From a bacterium (GTDB taxonomy: Bacteria; Desulfobacterota; GWC2-55-46; DRQE01): 13,031 nt of DNA. Below are positions 1 through 8,455 of this stretch, piece after piece. How positions within the stretch are numbered: the first letter of the stretch is position 1; each line of letters begins with the position of its first letter. The stretch is taken from NCBI GenBank assembly GCA_027017505.1, contig JALUQR010000089.1, positions 1-13,031 of the forward strand. Reading direction: 5' to 3'. The translations under genes were made by a program, and so were the position numbers. The notes beneath the pieces were generated by a model. The model was not told where the DNA came from, did no database searches, and worked only from the letters and a program-made list of their open reading frames with translations.

Positions 1-495
1 GCTCCTTAATGTGGCTGTATCATCTGTGCCCTCTACGGCCTTTCTTAGTTCCTCCTCTATCCTGGCCTTGAGCTCTGTGTGGCCTGCAAAATAGAGTCTT
101 TTCAGCATTGCGTATCTTAAGGATACCGCCTCAACCCTTATGTAATCGAGCGGAGAATCCTCAAGCTCTGAGAGAAGTTTTTCCATCTTTTCGTATTCTG
201 CAAGCCTGAAGTATCTCTTTGCAAGGGAGAGCTTCATCCTGTCATCAGGGTTTACAGAAAGGAGGTTCTCTATGTAGGTTATACTCAGGTCCAGGTTGGT
301 GTCGTCCTCGCGCATTATGAGCCACTCGAGCCTTTCCTGCGGAAAGAGCAACAGCACCACCATCAGTATTCCCAGGAAGAACACCACGAGCTCGGAATAG
401 TCAACGAAGCGTACCCTTACATCTTGCTCTAATAATCGCCTCGGTGGAACCTGGGAATCTGTAAAAAACTTCTTTCTCCTTCTCTCTTGCTTCAA
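1..495 (-). CDS. pelB: PelB-like TPR membrane protein, N-terminal part (runs off left edge)
   Basis: The minus strand is open from position 495 to the window edge, 165 codons without a stop, in a frame different from pelA. It encodes a basic N-terminal stretch, one hydrophobic segment (about residues 35-51, VVFFLGILMVVLLLF) and then helical repeats typical of TPRs, for example YIENLLSVNPDDRMKLSLAK followed by AEYEKMEKLL. PelB of the Pel system has this design: an inner-membrane anchor, a long periplasmic TPR array that binds PelA, and a C-terminal outer-membrane barrel that exports the polymer. Only the start is visible, so the barrel cannot be checked. The proposed TTG start at 493-495 sits about 5 bases after GGAGG and would overlap pelA by about 95 bases. 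No ATG or GTG precedes the hydrophobic segment in this frame, though a later start inside it is possible. Position directly after pelA supports the call. The frame is secure, the start is not. Confidence 0.72.
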   Translation of the reverse strand, partial: MKQERRRKKFFTDSQVPPRRLLEQDVRVRFVDYSELVVFFLGILMVVLLLFPQERLEWLIMREDDTNLDLSITYIENLLSVNPDDRMKLSLAKRYFRLAEYEKMEKLLSELEDSPLDYIRVEAVSLRYAMLKRLYFAGHTELKARIEEELRKAVEGTDDTATLRS

Positions 496-3169
496 ACTCT
501 CCTCCCTCTATGGAAAGACTGCAGTCTGCCTTCTCTATGGTAAACTCAAGGGGCACATGACTGCGAAGCCCTATGGTGATTGAGTGACCCTTTCTTTGGT
601 GCAGTACCACCTGCCCGTTGGACTCAACGAGTCTGAACTGTGGCCCACCATCTTTCTTGAAGACTATCCTGTAATCTCCAGAGCCATCAAGGTGTATGTA
701 GACCACCCCTTTCCCCTTTCTATAGCCCACCACCCCTCTGGAGCGTTCAAGGTCTGGAACCTTTCTGGCATCGTCAATCCTCAGGGTCTTAAGGGCACTG
801 TCTCCCCTTATGATGAGGCCTCCCTCAAGTAGACTGCCGAATGCCATGGTTCTGAACTCAAGCACCCTCTGGGCGTATTCAGAAAGAAACATGGGGTTTA
901 GCCTCTTCGATACCGCCCAGCTATAGACCTTTCTTAAGGCCCTGAGGGAGGCTATCTTCTGGGCAGAGTAGAAGTGATAGTATATACTCACAGGCTTGAG
1001 CCTTCTGGGGCTTTCTGTGAGTTCAAAGGTCTGTATAACATTGGAGTAGCCGTAGTAGGGGCCTGTCCATGTGTTGGTATAGAGGTTCTCGTTCTGTACA
1101 GGTGCATAGACCTGAAAATACTCGCCCCTGTTTACACCCATTGGTGATATGTTTACAAGAAACGGGTTCGTCTGTGTTATCACTGTATCGCCCCCGTTTA
1201 CATTGTAAACACCGAGCCTGTATGTGAGTCTCAGGGCATCCTCGTTGGGAAGACAATCGCCTGTCCACAGAAAGACTCTTACTTTTTTGTCCTCTGGTGT
1301 AAGCCTCTGGTTTATGTATTCTATGGAGCCCTTTATGTCTCTTTCGAGGCTGAACCTGTAGCCAGGGATGGGAAGGTTGTAGCCCTGTTTCTGGTCTTCA
1401 GGTTTACCATAGATGAGTGCCTTCCAGTAGTAAGGATGGCTCAGGCTGTGGGATGCGGGCTCCACATTTGGCATGGCAAATATTGAGCCTGCCACATCCT
1501 CAAGCCTTTCTGCCCTTTCAGGATACAGCCCCCATGGGGCAACCTCTCCCTCGATTACAGATACCGTATGTGGTATGGGAAACCTTTCAAGTATCTCCTC
1601 TTTTATAACCTCACCGAGGGTCTTCAAGGGGTCAAAATCCGCATAGCCAAAAAAACTATCTCCGTCTATGTGCGCCGTGAGTATGCGCCTGCCAAGCTCT
1701 GTTGTAACATCGGGCACGAAGAGATAACTCTGCGGGAAGACCTCCCTGAAAAGTTCAAAGGGGTCATACACCCATGCCTCAAACTCCTTTACTATCAACG
1801 CGCCATCCAGGGCATAGCCACCCCAGGGTGTTATTGCAAGGGGCACGCTTTCTGTGCCATCTTCGTGTTCAACGGTCAGAATAGCCCTGCCAGAAGAGGG
1901 CACAAGACCCGGCACAGTAGAAGACACAGAGGGCTCTGCCTCAAAAAAGGGTAGCAGGCTCTTTTTAACCCTCAGCTCCTCAAGCCCTATGGTGCCCCTT
2001 CTTAAAAGCCTTATTCCCAGGGGCTTGAGGAACTTCTCTTCCGCCGGGAAGCCGAAACTATCCATAAAGAATATCTTTAACCCCTCTCTTATCTTCTCCA
2101 CAGTCCACTTATGAAAGGCCCTGTAGTCTGTAAGCCCGCCTGTCCAGACCACAACCCCTGCGTATCTGTCCGCAATGTAGCCCTGTGGAAGCCCCTCCTT
2201 TATGTCGTAAAGCACGGGCACAAACCCCAGATACTCAAGGGGCATCTGCAGGAATCTGTGAATCTCTGTGTCAGATTCTTCCTTGCGCACATCCGAGTTG
2301 TAGAGAAGAAGAATCCTTCTTGGAATCAGCTCACAGTTGCCTGTGCCAATGGTTGAAAGCTCGTAATCGCTTATATAGGGTATGAAACCGAGCCGTGCTA
2401 TCTTCTTTGCAGTCCTTCTTGCAAGCTCCCTCATCGGAGGCTTGAGATAGTCAAGAACGATTACCGCCAATCCATAGCCTTTTGCCTTCTCAAGCCTTTC
2501 AAGAAGCCACTCTCTCTCTTCTTTCAATATCTCCCTGTAGTCCATCTTCTCTGTGTCTATGCCATAAAACAGCCCTTCTACAAGAAGGGCATCCACAAGC
2601 TCGTGTACGCTGTCTATAATCTCGAATCCCCTGTTTATCACTATAAGCTTGGATGGAAACCGCCTTCTTATCTCTCTTATAAGTTCAATCTCTGCCCTCT
2701 CGTAATCAGCCCATTCTTCTTCCTTTAGGGCGAGCTGGTAAGAATCCAGGGTGTCCAGAAAGACTCCATCAAAACCCTGCTCCATGGCAGGCCCTATTAC
2801 CCTTTCAAAGAGAAACCTCCTGTAACGAGGCTCTCTCAGGTCTGCAATAAAGGTGCCCCATGCCTTGTTTCTACCTATAAACCAGTCTTTGCTGGCACCT
2901 GTGAAGTACTTCCTGTGGGGTTCGAGCTCACCCACACTCACATAGGCAATAAGGCGTGCCCTTCTGTTCTTTATGTAGAACCTCTCCCTGAGCCCTTCCA
3001 TGGGGAATGAGTCGGGGTCCACTATCAACCAGTCATAGAGGTAGAGTGCCTCCTCGGGAAGACCACTGTTATAATAGACCGCAACACACCGTGGCTCCGC
3101 ACCTGATGTGCCCCTGAGTATCAGTATGGCCACACTAACGAAGCATAAAAGTCTGGTAATGTATCTCAT
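401..3169 (-). CDS. pelA: PelA: periplasmic Pel polysaccharide hydrolase/deacetylase
   Basis: This 922-residue protein matches PelA, a two-enzyme periplasmic protein that cleaves and partly N-deacetylates the Pel polymer. An N-terminal signal peptide (about 1-23) leads to a glycoside hydrolase domain (GH166/GH114 type, about 27-280) with GVFLDTLD placing the expected catalytic Asp at D139 and LLVEGLFYG the Glu at E198. A middle region (about 285-480) precedes a CE18-type deacetylase domain with HIDGDSF (D502, D504) and SHSLSH (H574, H578). The Asp-His spacing of 72 equals that between D528 and H600 in Pseudomonas PelA, so both active sites look intact. The C-terminus is beta-rich. Pseudomonas PelA is about 948 residues, so this is full length. 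ATG at 3169 follows GAGGAGA by 7 bases and overlaps pelG by 35 bases, indicating translational coupling. Confidence 0.95.
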   Translation of the reverse strand: MRYITRLLCFVSVAILILRGTSGAEPRCVAVYYNSGLPEEALYLYDWLIVDPDSFPMEGLRERFYIKNRRARLIAYVSVGELEPHRKYFTGASKDWFIGRNKAWGTFIADLREPRYRRFLFERVIGPAMEQGFDGVFLDTLDSYQLALKEEEWADYERAEIELIREIRRRFPSKLIVINRGFEIIDSVHELVDALLVEGLFYGIDTEKMDYREILKEEREWLLERLEKAKGYGLAVIVLDYLKPPMRELARRTAKKIARLGFIPYISDYELSTIGTGNCELIPRRILLLYNSDVRKEESDTEIHRFLQMPLEYLGFVPVLYDIKEGLPQGYIADRYAGVVVWTGGLTDYRAFHKWTVEKIREGLKIFFMDSFGFPAEEKFLKPLGIRLLRRGTIGLEELRVKKSLLPFFEAEPSVSSTVPGLVPSSGRAILTVEHEDGTESVPLAITPWGGYALDGALIVKEFEAWVYDPFELFREVFPQSYLFVPDVTTELGRRILTAHIDGDSFFGYADFDPLKTLGEVIKEEILERFPIPHTVSVIEGEVAPWGLYPERAERLEDVAGSIFAMPNVEPASHSLSHPYYWKALIYGKPEDQKQGYNLPIPGYRFSLERDIKGSIEYINQRLTPEDKKVRVFLWTGDCLPNEDALRLTYRLGVYNVNGGDTVITQTNPFLVNISPMGVNRGEYFQVYAPVQNENLYTNTWTGPYYGYSNVIQTFELTESPRRLKPVSIYYHFYSAQKIASLRALRKVYSWAVSKRLNPMFLSEYAQRVLEFRTMAFGSLLEGGLIIRGDSALKTLRIDDARKVPDLERSRGVVGYRKGKGVVYIHLDGSGDYRIVFKKDGGPQFRLVESNGQVVLHQRKGHSITIGLRSHVPLEFTIEKADCSLSIEGGEFEAREKEKEVFYRFPGSTEAIIRARCKGTLR

Positions 3170-4505
3170 AGAGAAATCTCCTCAAAAGTACAATACCCAT
3201 TATGCTGGCCACAATCAGAGATATAACAAAACCATAACCGTAATAATACGGGCCAAGCAATATGGATAGCTGGCTTAAGGAAAGGTTGAGTATGAAAAAC
3301 ACAGAGGTAACAGCAAGTGCCTCCTTTCTTCTGTCAAAGTAAAACGCAAGCGAGAGTATGGAAATAAACAACAGCTGTAGAAATGTACCTATACTGAGTA
3401 GATTGAACAGCGGTATGTAGAGAAGAGAAAGGCCAAAGAACCTGAATATGAGAACCTCGAACAGGAAGACGAATATAAGCCCTATTGCCTGTATCCTCAT
3501 CACATCGAGTACGAGGGTACGGGCAGAGTCCACCACTTCATCTCCGAGGTCGTAGAGTTTATCCAGCGTGGCACCTTCTCTTACCGCCTTGTAGTAGCGG
3601 TCGTAGACCTCTGCGAACTCGCCCTCAAGCTTTAGAAAAAGCGAGGCCATTCCTGGTGCTATGGTAAGATAGGCAAGAAACACCGGTATGTCGTACAGCA
3701 CAGAGGCCCTTAAAGGGCCAACAACTGCCTGGCTGGTGGCCTCATTGAACCAGAACACAAACTTATCAGCCCACACACCCATGTTGTAGAACAGACCCGT
3801 GAGTATGAGAGAAGGGTATGTTTTTCTTGCATCTGTAAAGTCAAACTCAAGAAGCATCTCTGACCTGAAAGAATACACTATATAGCCTGCGAGAAGCGAA
3901 AACACCACAGCCTGACCCGTAAGGAATGACAGCATCAGCCCGTTAAGCCCGTACTTTACAAGAAGGTATGATAGACCGATAAACACTCCATAACCTGCAA
4001 CAAAGGAACATACGATGTACTTGTAGCTTTTAAGACTTGTTAGCAGTATGTTGGTCATCCACACCCCACACAGTGTGGTAAAGCTGAACAGAAACAGCAC
4101 TGCATAGAGAAAGTCCATATCCCTGAAGGCGTATAACACGAACGCAAGACACACAAGAAAGCCCGATACCATGTTGAGCACAACCACACCTGTGAAGTTG
4201 GGCAGTACCCTCTGGTATTCCTTTACGAAGACCACATCCGATATGTACCTTGTAAACATGAGCTGTGACGCACCAGTATATATGAGGCTGAAGGCTATAA
4301 GGTATGTAACACTCACCTGGAATTGCCTTACGAGCACCTTATCCTCAACGAATGTGTACGCAAGCCATCCTGCAAATATTATGCTCAGAATCGAGACAAA
4401 ATAGGGCCCCGAGCTCAGCATCGCTGAGTAACCGAAGGCAGCAACTATGGATGTGAGCCTTCTCTCCCTCAGTATGGACCTTAGTTCAAACCCTATGCCT
4501 GCCAT
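3135..4505 (-). CDS. pelG: PelG: polytopic inner-membrane protein of the Pel synthase
   Basis: This 456-residue protein is almost entirely hydrophobic helices, about twelve, with the short N-terminal motif MAGIGFELR that opens PelG proteins. PelG resembles MOP-family flippases such as Wzx and is thought to form the inner-membrane channel through which the polymer made by PelF passes, in a complex with PelD and PelE. The length equals that of Pseudomonas PelG (about 456). The ATG at 4505 lies inside the end of pelF (20-base overlap), just downstream of GAGAGG, so it is likely translated in coupling with pelF. A longer soluble loop around residues 290-330 (EGEFAEVYDRYYKAVREG) is the only extended hydrophilic part. 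Confidence 0.93.
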   Translation of the reverse strand: MAGIGFELRSILRERRLTSIVAAFGYSAMLSSGPYFVSILSIIFAGWLAYTFVEDKVLVRQFQVSVTYLIAFSLIYTGASQLMFTRYISDVVFVKEYQRVLPNFTGVVVLNMVSGFLVCLAFVLYAFRDMDFLYAVLFLFSFTTLCGVWMTNILLTSLKSYKYIVCSFVAGYGVFIGLSYLLVKYGLNGLMLSFLTGQAVVFSLLAGYIVYSFRSEMLLEFDFTDARKTYPSLILTGLFYNMGVWADKFVFWFNEATSQAVVGPLRASVLYDIPVFLAYLTIAPGMASLFLKLEGEFAEVYDRYYKAVREGATLDKLYDLGDEVVDSARTLVLDVMRIQAIGLIFVFLFEVLIFRFFGLSLLYIPLFNLLSIGTFLQLLFISILSLAFYFDRRKEALAVTSVFFILNLSLSQLSILLGPYYYGYGFVISLIVASIMGIVLLRRFLYEIHYQTFMLR

Positions 4506-5991
4506 CTATCCTCTCTGCGTAGATTTGTCTGTACGCATCTATCATGGTCTCGAGCCTGTAGTAGGTCTCAACCCTTTTTATGGCAGACTGCTGGCAGAGG
4601 TTCCAGTACTCTCTATCAACGAGCAGTCTTTTATAGGCGCTGGCAAGCTCGTGGGGATTGGCTATGGGGGTTATCTCCCCTGCCCTTCCTATTCTGACAT
4701 CCTCTTCATCAAGGCCGCCGTATATGAGCTGTCTGCACGATCCCACATCAGTTGCAACAACAGGCACACCAGCGCCAAAGGCCTCGAGCACCACAAGGGG
4801 CATGCCCTCGCTTATAGAGGTTATGCTAACAAGCCCCACCCTGGGCAGTATGTTCTCTATATCCTGAAGCCCCCAGAATATGACCTTTCCTTCAAGGTCA
4901 AGAATATCCACCAGCTTTGCACATTCCTCGTAATAGTCAGGGTCTTCATCTGTTGGGCCAACTATCCAGCCCTGTACATCGGGCAGTTCATCCGTGAGTA
5001 TCTTTATGGCGTTTATGAATGTCTTTACATCCTTTATTGGAACCACCCTTCCAACAAGGGCAACCACCCTTGGCACCTCTTTATCAGGACCCCGTCTGAG
5101 CCCTGTAAATCTATCAAGCTCTATGCCGTTGGGAATTATCCGTGTCTTCTCGGGGCTTGCTCCATACTTTATCTGAACCTCCCTTGCACCGTCAAAGAGG
5201 GATATTATGGGGTCTGCACTGCTGTAGATGAATCTACCGATGCTTTCAAAAAAGCCTATCCATATCTGCCTTAAGTGCTCCACATCACCGTGTTCTTTCT
5301 GAAAGAAGAACCTTCTGTCCTCAAGCCAGTCCGCATTCATAATGTCTATCTTTCTTTCCCTTGTGTAAATACCGTGCTCTGTGAGCACAAAGGGCACATC
5401 CCTGTCATACCTTAAAAGGGATGCAAGAAAACCCGCATATCCTGTGGACGGGCTGTGAACGAGGCTGAAGGATGGCAGGTCTCTGGCTATCTCTGCAAGT
5501 TTCCATACGGGCATGTGCATGTTCCTTATGGTCCAGAAGTAGTCCACAAAGGGAGACTCCATGTCGTAGTTTATGTACTGCTCTTTTATGAATCTCCATA
5601 TGTCCTTACTGTAAAGAAAGTCCTCCTCTGTAACCTCCTCTGTGTAGAACCTTATGGTTTTAAGTTTTTCTGGCACCCCATCTGTCCGTCTTTTCTTGAA
5701 CCACATGTGGAGCTGTTTTATGTATTCAATGTTGTGCTCTTCCACCCTGCGTACCTTTGGCACAAAACCACCAGGGGATTCAAACATGAAGTGTTCCTCA
5801 AGGTGTACCAGATTTTCCGGAAGGCTGTATTTTTTCTCGCCATAGTCTTCCCTCCTTCCTCCAATAAATACCACGCCAAAGGTAAACTCCTTCATGCTCG
5901 TTATGAGGCGATGTATCCATGTGGAAACCCCACCGCTGACATACGGATATGTTCCCTCTGCCACTATCAATATGTCTATGTCTGGTTTCAT
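4486..5991 (-). CDS. pelF: PelF: cytoplasmic GT4 glycosyltransferase, polymerises Pel
   Basis: PelF is the soluble retaining glycosyltransferase (GT4, GT-B fold) that builds the Pel chain from a UDP-HexNAc donor. The 501-residue product has the N-terminal acceptor-side glycine loop EGTYPYVSGGVSTWIH (residues 12-27), the TEHGIYTRER segment (204-213) seen in PelF-type enzymes, a C-terminal nucleotide-binding domain starting near ALVGRVVPIKD (311-321), and the diagnostic E-x7-E motif EGMPLVVLE with E395 and E403. There is no signal peptide or membrane segment, as expected for a protein held at the membrane by its partners. Length fits the family (about 507). The start codon overlaps the pelE stop as ATGA (5988-5991), so the two are translationally coupled. 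Confidence 0.95.
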   Translation of the reverse strand: MKPDIDILIVAEGTYPYVSGGVSTWIHRLITSMKEFTFGVVFIGGRREDYGEKKYSLPENLVHLEEHFMFESPGGFVPKVRRVEEHNIEYIKQLHMWFKKRRTDGVPEKLKTIRFYTEEVTEEDFLYSKDIWRFIKEQYINYDMESPFVDYFWTIRNMHMPVWKLAEIARDLPSFSLVHSPSTGYAGFLASLLRYDRDVPFVLTEHGIYTRERKIDIMNADWLEDRRFFFQKEHGDVEHLRQIWIGFFESIGRFIYSSADPIISLFDGAREVQIKYGASPEKTRIIPNGIELDRFTGLRRGPDKEVPRVVALVGRVVPIKDVKTFINAIKILTDELPDVQGWIVGPTDEDPDYYEECAKLVDILDLEGKVIFWGLQDIENILPRVGLVSITSISEGMPLVVLEAFGAGVPVVATDVGSCRQLIYGGLDEEDVRIGRAGEITPIANPHELASAYKRLLVDREYWNLCQQSAIKRVETYYRLETMIDAYRQIYAERIDGRHRV

Positions 5992-6950
5992 GTTCCCTTC
6001 CAGAGCAGCACTATGTTTCTGAGGTGATTGTTCAGCACTGTTTCCACATCCATCTGGGCCAAAAGTTCCTTTGTCTTTTTGAATTCCCTGCGGTTGAAGT
6101 ATATTTCTGCAAGGTAGGGTATGGTTTTGCTCTCTTCAATCTTGAAGCTACGGGCCTGTTCAAACCACCTGGATGCCTCCTCGTAATCTCCCTTTTTAAG
6201 ATAAGCCTTGCCGAGCACCACATAGGTAGAGGGGTCCCGGGGGTTCTCCTTTATGGACTGTTTTGCATATCTTATCGCATCGTTGAGCACCGAGGGTTTA
6301 ATGGAGTCATCCACTATATTGAAGTAAAAGAGGTCATAATATGTCTGTGCCAGTTCCCTGAGCATCTCTGCTCTTCTGGTTTTATCGGTTTCCTCTGGCA
6401 GTGCCTTTTTGATGGTGTGTATCCTCTCCACAAACTCCTTCTCCGCATTGTAAAGTATGCCGAACACATAGAGCCTGATTTCATCCACAGGGTTGGAGAG
6501 GTTCTCTCTTATGACGGCGAATGTATCCGGTGTTTTTATATCTGCAAAACCCAGGAATACCTTTTGCTTTGCCTCCACATTTGCCTTCTCTGCCTGAAGC
6601 AGTTCTGCAAAGGCTCCCTCGCCAAACCTTCTTCCCTCAAAGAAGAAGTCCTCTTCCATGATGTCACCTGTCACTATGGTCTCATAGGGGACTATTGTCT
6701 GCTGTATCCTGCTTCTCAGAAGCAGATACAGGGCAATCAGTATAATGTAGCCCACAAGAAAGGTGGCAAACCCGATTGTAAAGAATACCAGAAAGCCAGC
6801 AAGCCTGTACTTTCTGTATCTTTCTGGTAGCATTGGCTGTACCACAAGGGAGAGAAGGGCAATGGCCACAGCGTGCACGAAGAGTATTATCCCTATGGCG
6901 GTATAGTAGCTATCTGTTGTAAATATGCTCATAAAACCTTGGGGTTGCAC
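5988..6950 (-). CDS. pelE: PelE: inner-membrane TPR protein of the Pel synthase
   Basis: This 320-residue protein has two N-terminal transmembrane helices (about 17-37 and 50-78) and a cytoplasmic helical region ending in clear TPR units, for example DPSTYVVLGKAYLKKGDYEE followed by ASRWFEQA and TIPYLAEIYFNRREFKKTKEL. This is the architecture and length of PelE (about 329 in Pseudomonas), a scaffold that binds PelD and helps recruit PelF to the membrane. The frame begins at GTG 6950, 15 bases after pelD ends. A better-supported start may be the ATG at 6932 (residue 7), which is preceded by AAGG at short spacing, while the GTG has no visible ribosome binding site. It ends by ATGA overlap with pelF. 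The family is diverse in sequence, so the name leans partly on position between pelD and pelF. Confidence 0.88.
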   Translation of the reverse strand: MQPQGFMSIFTTDSYYTAIGIILFVHAVAIALLSLVVQPMLPERYRKYRLAGFLVFFTIGFATFLVGYIILIALYLLLRSRIQQTIVPYETIVTGDIMEEDFFFEGRRFGEGAFAELLQAEKANVEAKQKVFLGFADIKTPDTFAVIRENLSNPVDEIRLYVFGILYNAEKEFVERIHTIKKALPEETDKTRRAEMLRELAQTYYDLFYFNIVDDSIKPSVLNDAIRYAKQSIKENPRDPSTYVVLGKAYLKKGDYEEASRWFEQARSFKIEESKTIPYLAEIYFNRREFKKTKELLAQMDVETVLNNHLRNIVLLWKGT

Positions 6951-6965
6951 GGGGCTATTCTGAAA

Positions 6966-8234
6966 TCAGTTCAGTGAGAGCATATTCTCCAGCAACACCT
7001 CTGGCTCCTCGATGAGCTTGAAAAACCTGTATCTCACATTCTCTGCAAAGGACTCCATGCCCATGTAGTTAACCAGCGTGCTTCTCAAGCGTTTGTAGAA
7101 GCCCTTTGCGTCCTCTATGCCTGCAAAGGGAAGCAGTATGAGAAAGATGTCCCTATCATCTCTCTTAACCCTGCAGACCACATCAAGGGTTCTCAGATTA
7201 TCCCTTATAATCTCCTCCACCTCAAGGGCGGTTCTCTTTATGTAGAAGGCAACAAGGGTGCTCTCCACCTCAAGGGTACGCTGAAGGTCGTAATGGGTTT
7301 TGAGCTCTTTAAGGAAGTCTATAGGTATATCGCCAAACCTTTCCAGAAGGGGTGAGACCTTCTCGAGCACACTCTCTTCCCTGTAGAGGTAATGGAGCAA
7401 CACATAGAAGAGGAAGAGATTGTCCTTGTTGAGCGATACAAATGGCATCTCCTCTATAACCATGAGCATCTTGAGCTCTCCATCTATAAGGGGTACCACT
7501 GCAAGATACCGTGAGACCTCCTGTTCGAGATTCAACATGGATATGTAACACAGCCTTTCCTCCTCAATGGCCTTTTTCACAAGCGGGTCATCCAGAACAA
7601 GGGGTACATCCCCGCCTGTGGATGCAGACAGCTCGAAAGAGTGGGCAACCTTTCTGTATATCGCCCCTTTCGAGAGCTTGAAGTTGCTTGACAGGAGGTT
7701 TATCAGTATATTGTACGCACGCTCTTTCTCTGCCTTTGCAAGTGCCTCTCTAACATCGTAAAGAACACTTCTTATGCTCACCGGTTTAACCAGGTATGCC
7801 CTCTCGAGCTGGTTGTGGGATTCTTTCAGGAGTATAAAGTTTCTCGCCATGTCATCGAGTTTATCCTCAAGGTAGCTTGTCTTGTGCGTTGCCCGTTCCA
7901 TGTGTCTTCGCCAGTAGAAGTTGAACTCTCCCATTATGAGTGTTAAAAGGGCGTGCCAGAGAAAGTACTCTGTGGGAAAGGACCTGTAAAGGTAAAGTAT
8001 CATGAGGGTTGATATAAAAAGTGCCATAAGGCCTGCGCCGAGCCCGTAATAGAGGGTCAGCACGGCAAGAAGAACCATCAGATAGGTGATTCTTTCGTTG
8101 ACCAGAAAGGGGTCCTCGGGGTTTAACAGATAACCCGCAAGGGCAAGCCCTGCTGTAAGAACGAGTATTTCAGCGAGCAAAACCTTTATACTGACTTCCT
8201 GAAAAAAAGCGGAGGATGACTTCAACTTTATCAA
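6966..8234 (-). CDS. pelD: PelD: inner-membrane c-di-GMP receptor (GAF plus degenerate GGDEF)
   Basis: PelD is the inner-membrane receptor that binds c-di-GMP and thereby activates Pel synthesis. The 422-residue product has four hydrophobic segments in its first 105 residues, a charged helical stalk (about 110-150), a GAF domain (about 155-290) and a C-terminal GGDEF-like domain (about 320-420). In the latter, RTLD at 348-351 occupies the RxxD inhibitory-site position, followed by VVCRVKRDDRDIF where an active cyclase would carry GGDEF. The enzyme site is therefore lost and the c-di-GMP binding site kept, as in Pseudomonas PelD (R367, D370). R155 at the start of the GAF domain may match the third binding Arg (R161), which is an inference. 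Translation likely starts at TTG 8234, 8 bases after GGAGAGG. A 221-base gap separates it from pelC. Confidence 0.94.
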   Translation of the reverse strand: MIKLKSSSAFFQEVSIKVLLAEILVLTAGLALAGYLLNPEDPFLVNERITYLMVLLAVLTLYYGLGAGLMALFISTLMILYLYRSFPTEYFLWHALLTLIMGEFNFYWRRHMERATHKTSYLEDKLDDMARNFILLKESHNQLERAYLVKPVSIRSVLYDVREALAKAEKERAYNILINLLSSNFKLSKGAIYRKVAHSFELSASTGGDVPLVLDDPLVKKAIEEERLCYISMLNLEQEVSRYLAVVPLIDGELKMLMVIEEMPFVSLNKDNLFLFYVLLHYLYREESVLEKVSPLLERFGDIPIDFLKELKTHYDLQRTLEVESTLVAFYIKRTALEVEEIIRDNLRTLDVVCRVKRDDRDIFLILLPFAGIEDAKGFYKRLRSTLVNYMGMESFAENVRYRFFKLIEEPEVLLENMLSLN

Positions 8235-8294
8235 TCTGATTACCTCTCCAGCATTAGAGTAAGAAAAATCATAACCCTACTTTAGTCTGTACAA

Positions 8295-8329
8295 AACCTG
8301 CTGCCTTCTGCAGGGGTTAGCAAGACCCC
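8295..8329 (-). promoter_or_regulatory. Two mutually exclusive small hairpins upstream of pelD
   Basis: On the minus strand GGGGT (8325-8329) can pair with ACCCC (8313-8317). Alternatively AACC/CTGC (8310-8318) can pair with GCAG/GGTT (8295-8304) across a small internal loop; this second hairpin is followed by a short TTTT. The two share the AACCCC segment, so only one can form at a time. Alternatives of this type occur in attenuators, but the stems are short and no ligand motif is recognised. Confidence 0.25.
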
Positions 8330-8381
8330 ATTATCCAGTGGTTATCAGGTGATGTCTCAAGAAAGGAAGATGCAGACTACC

Positions 8382-8411
8382 GTGAAAACTTCCATTCCAG
8401 GAAGTCTTCAC
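8382..8411 (-). other. 12-bp RNA hairpin in the pelC-pelD gap
   Basis: In the transcript (minus strand) GTGAAGACTTCC pairs with GGAAGTTTTCAC around the 6-base loop TGGAAT, giving 12 pairs including one G-U. No U-run follows, so it is not a standard intrinsic terminator. Its place between a lipoprotein gene and the synthase genes suggests an mRNA stability or processing element, which is inference. Confidence 0.55.
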
Positions 8412-8425
8412 AACATGACAAAACC

Positions 8426-8434
8426 AGTATACCA
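8426..8434 (-). promoter_or_regulatory. Possible extended -10 promoter for pelD onward
   Basis: The minus strand reads TGGTATACT, a TGn extension plus a 5/6 match to TATAAT, about 20 bases after the pelC stop. The -35 position is poor. If active it would start transcription near 8419 and let pelDEFGAB be expressed apart from pelC. Confidence 0.25.
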
Positions 8435-8455
8435 TCCGGTACGCACCTGCCAGCC

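Noticed and set aside
4447..5274. Plus-strand open frame of 275 codons
   Set aside because: It lies wholly antisense to pelF and the pelG start, both with conserved motifs, and its product (rich in Cys, Tyr and Ile) has no domain character.
5949..6830. Plus-strand open frame of 293 codons
   Set aside because: It is the antisense shadow of pelE; the product is Cys-rich and lacks any recognisable pattern.
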